Source: Legionella busanensis | GTDB taxonomy: Bacteria; Pseudomonadota; Gammaproteobacteria; Legionellales; Legionellaceae | Direction: 5' to 3' | DNA length: 64,000 nucleotides | NCBI RefSeq assembly: GCF_900461525.1 | Contig: NZ_UGOD01000001.1 | Location: 2,449,001-2,513,000 of the forward strand | Shown: positions 37,008 through 45,081 of the stretch, piece after piece | How the letters are laid out: every line of letters begins with the position of its first letter | Numbering within the stretch: position 1 is the first letter of the stretch | Notes under the pieces: generated by a model | The model's input: the letters and a program-made list of their open reading frames with translations, nothing else | Databases searched by the model: none | Told to the model about the DNA's origin: nothing | Program-made: the position numbers and the translations under genes

Positions 37008-37276
37008 ATAAAATATCGTAATAATCGTTTGGAATCAGACCATGGTAAGCTTAAACGACTTATCAATCCCGTTTTAGGATTTCACTCTATGAAAACTGCT
37101 TATGCAACGATTAAAGGTTTTGAAGTCATGCGAATGTTTCGTAAAGGACAATTTAATAGGTGGATGTATGTATCTGACAATGAAAGCTCCTTTATCAACC
37201 AATGATTTTATATCTATAGCTGAACTACGCCCTAAACTCATATTTTTAACATCAATATATTTTTTGCAACACCGCC
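37001..37276 (+). mobile_element. IS6-family 3' fragment
   Basis: Plus strand reads LQIKYRNNRLESDHGKLKRL, INPVLGFHSMKTAYATIKGF and EVMRMFRKGQFNRWMYV, then ends with TTTTTTGCAACACCGCC. It separates, and truncates, the PleD-like gene on its left and the HEAT gene on its right, both of which point toward the minus side. Confidence 0.85.
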
Positions 37277-38101
37277 CTTAAGGGCTCGCTAGAAATAAGC
37301 ATAGCTAAACAACTAAGCGCTGCTTCTCGTACATTATTTTCATTATCCAGTAGTTTCAACTGCGCTTGTTGAAGTAATGGATTGATCTCACTGGGTGGCA
37401 AGTTGGGGATAAGCACGCCTAAACTTTTTAGCGCTATCTGTCTTACATTCCTGTCATTATTTGCCAATTTTAATTGAACAGATTGAAACAATCTACTCAC
37501 TTTACTGGGTGACAAATGGGGAACAAGTAAGGTTAAACCCTTGAGCGCCGCTTCCCGTATTTTCTCCTTATAATCTGCCAGTTTTAACTGAACGGCTTGA
37601 AGCAGCCTATCAAAATTGGTATTTGCGTTAAGATAAGGAATCAAGATAGTTAATAATTTAAACGCCTGATAAATTTCCTCATTATGTTGGCTCTTTAATT
37701 TAGACTCAATCTCATCCAAAGCGGCATCCATTAACACAAATTCTTGACCCTTTAATTTACCTAGTAGTTGTATTACCGCTAACTTATTTGTTAATTCAAA
37801 TAAAGGATTTTTTATAAGCCGCAACAAAGTGTTTATGAGGCGATGATGATGGGACTTTGAGAAAATTATAATGGTTAGTGTCAAATGTGTTTGCGAATTC
37901 AATAAATTCATGACTAATCGTTGTTGATAATTAACCGCCGCTTTCTCTTGCTTATCTAGTAAGGCAATCGTCGCTAGAAAAGACTGTTGTTTATCTAACA
38001 TGCCGCACTTTAAATATAACTCTTGAGCGGGCAGCTTTGAATAAATTAAAAGCAATGCATTAGTCGGTAGGGTTGAAAAAAAAGTTAAGGGGGGAAAGCA
38101 T
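37252..38101 (-). CDS. HEAT-repeat protein, cut at the 3' end by IS6 and frameshifted at a T8 tract
   Basis: The open frame (37252-38055) gives 267 residues with three clear HEAT units near the end (KIREAALKGLTLLVPHLSPS, NVRQIALKSLGVLIPNLPPS, NVREAALSCLAMLISSEPLR). The last residues AVLQKIY and the stop come from the IS6 end GGCGGTGTTGCAAAAAATAT. At the 5' end no ATG is in frame; an ATG at 38101 with aaagagcatc before it reads MLSPLNFF and then leaves the frame at a run of eight T (38076-38083). With seven T it would run MLSPLNFFSTLPTNALLLIY into the HEAT protein. HEAT solenoids bind proteins; effector role inferred. Confidence 0.65.
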
Positions 38102-38369
38102 GATGCTCTTTAAATGACAAAAAAGTGTATTCTAGTAATTTTGAGACTTTTTAAAACAATTATTCTTTTTTTTTGCATTTATGAAAAATCTTTTTAAAAC
38201 GACTATTTAAAAACCAATTATTATCTGACTATTAAAATAACCTAATCGAAAATATATGTTGCCGCCTAATAAAGAATTATTATTTCTTAACTTTGTATTG
38301 TTTAGGTGTATTATATCCTTTGCTTTATTGAAAGCTAACATTGGAATTGTTTTTAAGGATTAATTAATA

Positions 38370-39302
38370 ATGAAGAAAATTGTTTTATCTTTACTCGCAT
38401 TAAGTAGTGGCGTTGCTATTGCTGGTACCATGGGTCCTGTTTGTGTACCTGGAAATGTTACTGTACCTTGTGAATCTGTAGGGTTTGACGTAGGTATTCA
38501 CGCTCTGTATCTAAGACCTGCTTTTAATGGCAACCAGTATGCTGATAATTTCTTAGGTTATAATACAAACGGAACATTCTTAGACAAACATGATGACTGG
38601 TTATGGGGCTTTAAACTTGAGGGTTCTTACCATTTTGGTACAGGCTCTGATATTACAGCAAGCTGGTATCATTTAAGAGATGATATTGTAACTTCGGGTA
38701 ATACCTATGATAGCTTAGTCACAGGCAGCACTTTATCATTTGCTTATAATAGAGATACCTATACTTGGGATGCAGTTAACGTTGAATTTGGACAACATGC
38801 AGACTTTGGTATGTTTAAAGATGTGCGTTTTCATGCAGGTATTCAATATGTAAATATAAAGCTTCAAGAATATGCCCCAGTCACTATTACTACTACCGAT
38901 GGTGATGTAATTCCAAACTACAATGATACTACTCAAAAATTTAAAGGTGTAGGTCCTCGTGTTGGTATGGACTTGGCTTATAATTTTAATGATGCATTCA
39001 ATATTTATGGCAGACTTGCGGGTGCTTTATTAATTGGAGATGTTGATTCACTGGATAAATCGGGTGGCACGCTTCCTTTCTTTAATTCTTCTTCTACAAC
39101 TATTGTTCCAGAGTTTGATGTTAAATTAGGTGTTGCCTACACTTACAATATGCCAACGAGTAAACTTATTGTTGATGGTGGATATATGGCCACTAACTAT
39201 TTTGAAGCCTTAACTCTAGTTTCAGGTGGAGTAACACCTTCCACTAGTTATGGGTTTCATGGACCTTATTTTGGTGTTAAATATATCGGTATGATGATTT
39301 AA
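38370..39302 (+). CDS. Legionella-type major outer membrane protein (MOMP family)
   Basis: 310 residues with a signal peptide (MKKIVLSLLALSSGVAIAG) and a mature beta-barrel pattern of alternating residues. The beginning TMGPVCVPGNVTVPCESVGF with two Cys, the segments GFDVGIHALYLRPAF and GFKLEGSYHFGTGSDITASW, and the aromatic C-terminal strand GFHGPYFGVKYIGMMI are typical of the Legionella OMP family. These porin-like proteins are abundant at the surface and bind complement C3 in L. pneumophila. Ribosome site ttttaaggattaa. It is the strongest clue to the genus. Confidence 0.93.
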   Translation: MKKIVLSLLALSSGVAIAGTMGPVCVPGNVTVPCESVGFDVGIHALYLRPAFNGNQYADNFLGYNTNGTFLDKHDDWLWGFKLEGSYHFGTGSDITASWYHLRDDIVTSGNTYDSLVTGSTLSFAYNRDTYTWDAVNVEFGQHADFGMFKDVRFHAGIQYVNIKLQEYAPVTITTTDGDVIPNYNDTTQKFKGVGPRVGMDLAYNFNDAFNIYGRLAGALLIGDVDSLDKSGGTLPFFNSSSTTIVPEFDVKLGVAYTYNMPTSKLIVDGGYMATNYFEALTLVSGGVTPSTSYGFHGPYFGVKYIGMMI

Positions 39303-39429
39303 AACTACAATTAATTCTTACATCAATAGACTAAGAGCTGCTCTCCACTTCCTTAAACTTTTTTGATGTAAGATTAATAAATATTCATGATTGTTATTTC
39401 CTAGCAAAAACTTAATACAGTAGGATTCA

Positions 39430-39480
39430 TGCTAGGAAAATACAAGCTTTTATAGCAGCTATAGCGTATAATAAGAGGTA
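39430..39480 (+). mobile_element. Scrap of IS1182-type 3' end
   Basis: AAATACAAGCTTTTATAGCAG and the next bases resemble CAAATACAAGCTTATATGGCC of the IS1182 transposase end (IQAYMAAIA). Confidence 0.4.
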
Positions 39481-39504
39481 AGTAATTCGCTGTTTATACC
39501 AATC

Positions 39505-39768
39505 TAATCATTTTTTAAGTTCAAACGCATAGCATAGCAGCCAACGATAAATGCTGATGTGATCAATTGATAATCTTCGCTCTGCCATCATTTCTTCTAG
39601 AACACTATAGCTGAGGCCATATTTATAATACCAACGCACACATTACAGAATGACCTCGCCATAAAAATGACGCCATTTGAAATCGGATGAATTTTTTAAA
39701 TTCATAGAAATAGCCAGCTAAATTCGCTTAGTAACATCCATCTTATTTTTGTAACGCTCCCAAAAAAA
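39505..39768 (-). mobile_element. IS6-family 5' half remnant
   Basis: Minus strand from 39768: an end TACAAAAATAAG, then a frame reading NLKNSSDFKWRHFYGEVIL, VRWYYKYGLSY and LEEMMAERRLSIDH with stops. A further scrap at 39770-39860 (SFISEQF) belongs to a 3' end. The spacer to 39993 holds nothing else. Confidence 0.65.
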
Positions 39769-39993
39769 AGACAATTCAATAAGTTAATTGTTGAAACACT
39801 ATCCGAAGTGTCCTTTATTAGTGAACAATTTAGTTTACATAGTTTAATTAACCAACTCATTGGAAATAAATACAAATGGAGCGCTCCTAGGGGCTCATAT
39901 CCCCGACACCTTGATCCAAAGCCAAGTAAGTATAAAGATAAAACTATAGCTAATTTTAATTAGTTGCAAAAAAATAATTTTTGTAGCTATAAA

Positions 39994-41730
39994 TTATTTA
40001 CCTTTTCTTGTGGTTTTAAAGTTACACTCGTCTGCTAATAGCTCTTCTGCTTGTTTTCTTTTAGAGAACAATGAGGAGCTTGCCAAAAAAAAATGGTCCT
40101 TATTTAAGCTATGTTGATGAAAATTATGATTTATCGATTTAAGATGGTCTGCAATAAGGTTAGCAATCTCATTATGGCCCATTATTTTAGCAATATCATA
40201 AGGCTTCATTTTAACCTGTGTTGAAGATTGGTTTTTTAAAAACTCATGCATACGTTGACTAATTTCAGGACTTTGTTGTCTTTCTGACTCATCAGCTGCA
40301 AATTTTACCAAATCATCTATGGTTGATTCAAAAGAAATTTCAACATCACACCTTTTACTTGCTAGTAGTAATTTAACTACATCAACATGGCCCCTTTGCG
40401 CTGCAATAAAAGTCGGTGTAGTACCATCTTTCGTGGCTTTATTAATATCAGCTCTTCCTTTAATTAAGGCTGTCATAACCGAAGCATCACCTATTGCCGC
40501 AGCAATCATAGCAGCGGTTACACCATCTTTATCGGCTTGGTCAAAATCAGCACCCTTTTCGGCTAAAATAGTAATGAATGATAGGTGACGTAACCTTGCA
40601 GCGGCCATCAGAGGAGTTACGCCCTTTATATCGGGCTTATTTAAATTGGCGCCTTTTTCTGCTAAAAAAATAAAGGTCGAAATATAACCAAGTTCTACGG
40701 CCAAAGAAATAGGCGTTACCTCGCTTGCATCACCCTTATTTAAATCAACCCCTTTTTCAACTAAAATTGTAAACATTTGAATAAAATTATTTTCTACAGC
40801 AATATAAAGGGGGGTTTGACCTTTCGGCGTTGTTCTATTTAAAAAATCTATATCAACAACATCAACTAAAGTTGCCATAAACGCAGTATCATTTTGTTGA
40901 GCAGCTAATAAAGCCAATGTAATACCATCCTCACCTTGCCGCAGAGTGAATTCCTTTAATACCTCAGTACTTGGCCCTACAGGAATTAAGTTTTTTAATT
41001 CAAAATTAGTAATATTATTGGTAGTTAAGATAAAACTTGTATTAAAAGCAACATAGGGGGATGAATCCTTAGGATTAAGAGCCTTAATGATATTATCAAC
41101 CAAATTATAATCTATAGCTGTCCTTGTCATCGTTGTTAAAGGCTGATTTATATCACGAAATAACCAACCTAAACTGGCTATATAACTTAATGAAATAGCA
41201 TGATCATAGCTTGATAGTAAAAAACCAATGGGTTTATTCTTATCCTTTAAATTATTATTTATTAAATAAGCTAATTCATGAAGATAGTTGTAAAGTTCAT
41301 CTCGTGCTAGAATTTTAGGCTGTAAATAGATTTCTTTTAAATGGCCTTGTGCCTCAATCATAGCAGAAGATGCTATGGGTGAAATAAGGGAAACATCATT
41401 TTGATTTAAATTTTGCTCAAATAAGGTAGTATATTTCTCAGGTGAATGAAATAGTTCTAAGCTATCAAAAAAAGCAAGTATGCCGAGTAAGGCGTTATCT
41501 TCATCAGAAAGACTTTGCCCTTTTTTAGATTGTGTTTGCTGTATTTTCGCCAACAGTAAGTCAGGTGGTAGGACTTGAATAAGAGCCATACGTAATTCAA
41601 AACGTCGAAGCTCTTGCTCGCCTAAAAAAGTTGCTTCTAACCAGCGCAACGAAAAACCATGACACAAGCCTGCCGATTCCTTATAACCTAATAAGTTATG
41701 TAAATTTAATAATGCCCTATGCAATGCCAT
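39994..41730 (-). CDS. Papain-fold-like plus ankyrin-repeat effector candidate
   Basis: 578 residues. The N-terminal domain has Cys23 (YKESAGLCHGFSLRWLEA), His177 (LLSSYDHAISLSY) and Asp193 (GWLFRDINQP), a full Cys-His-Asp set. About six ankyrin repeats follow (residues 265-460): GQTPLYIAVENNFIQMFTIL, TPISLAVELGYISTFIFLAE, TPLMAAARLRHLSFITILAE and others, each followed by KGxDxN-type turns. The C-terminal 100 residues are charged and contain QAEELLADE, an acidic block about 15 residues from the end as in Dot/Icm signals. No signal peptide. A likely host-targeted enzyme whose ankyrins choose the partner. Confidence 0.82.
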   Translation of the reverse strand: MALHRALLNLHNLLGYKESAGLCHGFSLRWLEATFLGEQELRRFELRMALIQVLPPDLLLAKIQQTQSKKGQSLSDEDNALLGILAFFDSLELFHSPEKYTTLFEQNLNQNDVSLISPIASSAMIEAQGHLKEIYLQPKILARDELYNYLHELAYLINNNLKDKNKPIGFLLSSYDHAISLSYIASLGWLFRDINQPLTTMTRTAIDYNLVDNIIKALNPKDSSPYVAFNTSFILTTNNITNFELKNLIPVGPSTEVLKEFTLRQGEDGITLALLAAQQNDTAFMATLVDVVDIDFLNRTTPKGQTPLYIAVENNFIQMFTILVEKGVDLNKGDASEVTPISLAVELGYISTFIFLAEKGANLNKPDIKGVTPLMAAARLRHLSFITILAEKGADFDQADKDGVTAAMIAAAIGDASVMTALIKGRADINKATKDGTTPTFIAAQRGHVDVVKLLLASKRCDVEISFESTIDDLVKFAADESERQQSPEISQRMHEFLKNQSSTQVKMKPYDIAKIMGHNEIANLIADHLKSINHNFHQHSLNKDHFFLASSSLFSKRKQAEELLADECNFKTTRKGK

Positions 41731-42039
41731 AAGATGATATATGATTAATATTATTGTTTAATTTTAGCACATATAAATTAAAAAATTACTAATGAAAAGC
41801 TAACAAGGTTTTCCCTTTTCTACTTTTCTAAATAAAATATTGTTACATTGGAAATTAAAGCTGTTATGGGGTATATTTTTTTAAATTCTTTTATGGAGAA
41901 CAGCAAAACATTATCTTATGCCTATATTAGACTATGCTTGTAATTTAACTTCTCATAATTTTGATAATATTTGCGACACAACTTTATTGATTTTTAACTG
42001 CTCTATAACTGTAACGTGAAAGGGGGAAAACTTTTTCTA

Positions 42040-42445
42040 AAGAAGCTTATAAAGAACAATTCAACTTGCGATGTTAGCATTATCAATATCCATTAGAATT
42101 CAATTTATAATTAAGTTATTAAAAAATGAAAGTATAAAATTGGGGCTACAGGTTGACCGTTTGCAAATAAAATATTGTAATAACCGCTTAGATTATGAGC
42201 GCGGCAAGCTTAATTGAATTATCAACCAATAATTTAGAGGCTTTCAGTCTATCAAGACAGCATTTGCAACGATTAAAGGATTGGAAGTCATGCGAATGGT
42301 TAGAAAATGGTAATTTGATAAGTGGGTGTATGGCACCTATACAGAGATTTCCTTTATCAATGAACAATTTGACCTATATAGCTACGTTTAATATCTACTT
42401 AAAATTTATGACTTTGTAAATTTAATCTTGTTTGCAGCAGAAATA
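42040..42445 (+). mobile_element. IS6-family remnant, 3' half
   Basis: Fragments match NSTCDVSIINI, then YCNNRLDYERGKLN, FQSIKTAFATIKGLEVMRM and FINEQFDLYSY, in several frames. A 74-codon open frame at 42195 in the wrong frame is a shadow. The bases before it (41731-42039) hold nothing recognisable. Confidence 0.65.
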
Positions 42446-42475
42446 ATATTACTGATTATAATACAATTTATTTAA

Positions 42476-42504
42476 TTGACTTAAATATGATTTTATTGTA
42501 CTAT
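42476..42504 (+). promoter_or_regulatory. Candidate sigma-70 promoter
   Basis: TTGACT (42476-42481), 17 bases, TACTAT (42499-42504), 30 bases before the ATG at 42535. Confidence 0.45.
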
Positions 42505-42534
42505 AATTAAACAGTTATTTATAGGTTCTTTATT

Positions 42535-43764
42535 ATGCTCTTAAATAAAGTCCAAAGAAATAAAGCATCAACTACTCATAAGAAAGAACAAAAAAATAAA
42601 GTTTGGGTTTATACTAATACTTGTACCGCTTATGAAGGGTCATTGAGTCATATTCCATTTCTAGAAGAAAAAATAAAATGCCAATTTTATAATGAGAAAC
42701 ATGAATTGATTACATTAGAGAAGATTGGTACTACTGCTCATAACAATCGAAAGACAAAGGGGTTACATTTTAAACCTATGGTCGCTAGTACAAAAAGCTA
42801 TTCATTAGAAGCCCCTATCTATACTAATTTAAGCACACCTTCAATTACTGCTTTACCGGCGATTTTTGTTGATTCTTTTGAAAATGAAAACGCTACTAAT
42901 AACTATGGCTATTCATCAAATTATTCTACTCAAACACAGAATAATTTAACTCAAGAAATATTGGATATTTCTGAAACAGAACCAGTTTTGGCTGGAAATT
43001 ATTACGCTGATTCGTTTAGTATTCCGCAAGAGTCAAACAGCACTATGCTTACAGTAAGGACCCGTAGACGACAAAAATTAAACACTGATAATCCTTGTTT
43101 TGACAATATAAATTTAAATAATTTGGTTACATCTATTAACGCAGAAGATGATGGAAATTGTTATTCATTCAATGCTTTCAACCAAACAAATAGAATTAAC
43201 AATCAGCGCCTAGAGACCGCTGGACAACAACTAGAACATAGCTTAGATGTTCACAGTAAAAATTTAAGTGAACTTCAAAAAACTCTAACTTCGCTTAATC
43301 CTAATTTAACTTCTGAAAAATTCCAACCCATGTCAATAGAGGAGAATTATTTTTTAAATGTAACTTATTTACCACCAGGCTATCTTAATTATTTTAACGA
43401 ACCCATTGAAGAATCACCCTATCCTGAATATGACACCGTCTCATATAACTCTACTGAAGAGGTTACGTTAGATGAAGAAACATCCTGTGAAGAAGACGTT
43501 AATTTGGAGGCGTTAACCTCCTGGCCAGATGATCTTGTTTTACAAGATTCAACTGATGTTTCTTTTGCAGAAGGAAGCCCAATAGTAGATTACAATAGCA
43601 GGCCTAACATTGAGCTTGAGGAAAGTGCTCGACAGTATAAAAACGTGTCTAGTTCATCTTCATTTTCTCAAAGCTTTTTTAATTCGACACATAAAAGATC
43701 TTCCCCGGAAGAAGAGACTGATGATAACTATAAGCACGCCTACATGTCTAAAGTAGCAAAATAA
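42535..43764 (+). CDS. Polar VW-module protein, effector candidate
   Basis: 409 residues. One N-terminal module (NKVWVYTNTCTAYEGSLSHI ... ELITLEKIG, residues 21-65) matches the tandem modules of the protein at 31769. The rest is Asn/Ser/Thr/Glu-rich, probably disordered, with acidic stretches (TEEVTLDEETSCEEDVNLEA). It ends RSSPEEETDDNYKHAYMSKV, an E-block placed as in Dot/Icm C-terminal signals. The motif AEDDGNCYSFNAF looks like an OTU Cys site, but no His or WG block follows. No signal peptide. A strong palindromic terminator comes after the stop. Confidence 0.65.
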   Translation: MLLNKVQRNKASTTHKKEQKNKVWVYTNTCTAYEGSLSHIPFLEEKIKCQFYNEKHELITLEKIGTTAHNNRKTKGLHFKPMVASTKSYSLEAPIYTNLSTPSITALPAIFVDSFENENATNNYGYSSNYSTQTQNNLTQEILDISETEPVLAGNYYADSFSIPQESNSTMLTVRTRRRQKLNTDNPCFDNINLNNLVTSINAEDDGNCYSFNAFNQTNRINNQRLETAGQQLEHSLDVHSKNLSELQKTLTSLNPNLTSEKFQPMSIEENYFLNVTYLPPGYLNYFNEPIEESPYPEYDTVSYNSTEEVTLDEETSCEEDVNLEALTSWPDDLVLQDSTDVSFAEGSPIVDYNSRPNIELEESARQYKNVSSSSSFSQSFFNSTHKRSSPEEETDDNYKHAYMSKVAK

Positions 43765-43774
43765 GACCTTAGTT

Positions 43775-43807
43775 AGAGTCTCAAGAAAGGACCCTTTTTG
43801 AGACTCT
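43775..43807. repeat. Terminator-like dispersed palindrome, copy 5
   Basis: AGAGTCTCAAGAAAGGACCC then TTTTTGAGACTCT; 10 bases after the stop at 43764 and before the convergent antitoxin gene. The most complete copy, and nearly identical to the halves flanking the IS1182 element at 14413. Confidence 0.75.
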
Positions 43808-43846
43808 TTAAATGCTTAAAATGCAAGTAGCTTTCACTAAAGTTAT

Positions 43847-44152
43847 TTACGCTAAAATAGTTAACCCTTTATCAGCTACTAAATTTAATAGTTTTAAGGA
43901 GGTGCCTCTTGGATGTTTTTCTCCCTGTTCCCATTGGCGAACAGTTGATGGCGATGTGTTTAAATATTTAGCAAAAACAACTTGACTGACTTGCTCTTTT
44001 AGACGCAAGGTTTTAATTTCTTGTGCTGTAAAAGATTTAATAGGCGGCAAACATAATACATCAAATTCATGCATTGTAGTAGCATCTACGATGCCAGCAT
44101 CATAAAGACCTTTAGCAGAGCCATGCACAACATCTAAAATTGATTTTCTCAT
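43847..44152 (-). CDS. HTH antitoxin of a RelE/HigB-type system
   Basis: 101 residues. The C-terminal half is a Cro/C1-type helix-turn-helix (QEIKTLRLKEQVSQVVFAKY, LNTSPSTVRQWEQGEKHPRG). The N-terminal helix (SILDVVHGSAKGLYDAG) and the sentence MHEFDVLCLPPIKSFTAQEI are typical of the NadS/HigA-like antitoxins paired with RelE-type toxins. Its ATG overlaps the restored stop of the toxin frame just upstream (ATGA), so the pair was one operon with the toxin first. The toxin is now dead, while this gene is intact. Confidence 0.85.
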   Translation of the reverse strand: MRKSILDVVHGSAKGLYDAGIVDATTMHEFDVLCLPPIKSFTAQEIKTLRLKEQVSQVVFAKYLNTSPSTVRQWEQGEKHPRGTSLKLLNLVADKGLTILA

Positions 44153-44519
44153 TTTTCACCTACTCTAATTAGATTGCCAGAATCTAATGCATTTATAATT
44201 TCTATATCGGATAAAGAAAGATAAAGTTTGGCTAATTTTTTAAAGCCTTAAGTTCCTTATCAGTAATATTAGCTTTTTTGTTTTTTGCAAAACTATATAT
44301 AAAAAAAGCTTTATTATTAAATCTAAAGGCAACTATAGTCCTCGCGCCTCCTCGTTTACCTTTATTATCTAGTGGAATTCTTTTTTTATAAACATTACCG
44401 CCCAGATTAGCATCAAATAAACCTTTATTCATTTGTGAGACTGCATCTATAAGCACCTGATCGGAAATTTTGTACTCTTGAGCCTATTCAGAAAAAGCAT
44501 TTATTTTATATATTTCCAA
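44149..44519 (-). pseudogene. RelE/ParE-type toxin, nonsense plus frameshift
   Basis: From a TTG at 44519 the minus strand reads LEIYKINAFSE, a TAG (where relatives have Trp), AQEYKISDQVLIDAVSQMNK, GLFDANLGGNVYKKRIPLD and ARTIVAFRFNNKAFFIYSFA, then KNKKANITDKELKALKN. There a run of six A leads to a stop; one more A would restore KKLAKLYLSLSDIEIINALD and end at 44149-44151, overlapping the antitoxin start. So there are two independent lesions. The family cuts mRNA on ribosomes or related targets. Confidence 0.8.
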
Positions 44520-44658
44520 ATTTTTCTCTTTTAAATAATTATATCACCTAGTGTTATAATTACAAACAGTTATTAATGCTAAATGGATTTGGTTTAAAAT
44601 AAAATATATAAAATTTTTAGAATGCAGCTCTTCTATAGATTCCAAAAAGAGAAAATGT

Positions 44659-44690
44659 AAGTCTCGAAAAAGGAACGTTTTTTGAGACTT
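44659..44690. repeat. Terminator-like dispersed palindrome, copy 6
   Basis: AAGTCTCGAAAAAGGAACG then TTTTTTGAGACTT, directly beside an IS6 5' fragment at 44700. Confidence 0.65.
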
Positions 44691-44699
44691 TATTAAGTT

Positions 44700-44838
44700 A
44701 CAATACCAGCGTACACATTGCAGGATTACTTCGCCATGAAAGTGATGTCATTTGAAATCGGATGGATTTTTAAAACTCATAGAAATAACTAGCTAAATTT
44801 GTTTAGTATACAACCACCTTATTTTTGCAACGTCATCC
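44700..44838 (-). mobile_element. IS6-family 5' end fragment
   Basis: On the minus strand it starts ACGTTGCAAAAATAAGGTGG, then the early transposase MSFKNPSDFK, a stop, HHFHGEVILQCVRWYC. Only the first 35 codons remain. Confidence 0.65.
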
Positions 44839-45081
44839 CCATGACTATAGGTAATGCCATTCTTTATTGTGGAATGATAGCTTAGTTTAAATCCGACCTT
44901 TCGCAATAAGTTTAATATGCTGCAAATTACTTGGCTAAATGCTTTTTATTAAAAACTTAATTAATTGTAATATAAGAAAGACTTTTTATGAAAAATGTAA
45001 AAATAAACTACATAAATCATATTATTAAAAACCCATTACTATGATTTAATGCAGTTAATTTTAATTAAAGAATAGTAATTA

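Noticed and set aside
40319..40588. Plus-strand frame of 89 codons
   Set aside because: Antisense to the ankyrin repeats of the gene at 39994; the repeat pattern explains the open frame.
42195..42419. 74-codon plus-strand open frame
   Set aside because: It is the wrong frame of an IS6 transposase remnant, which reads in another frame over the same bases.
43150..43175. DDGNC motif in the protein at 42535, like an OTU active site
   Set aside because: No WG or NxxHY block follows or precedes it, and the surrounding sequence is Asn-rich and low in complexity; probably chance.
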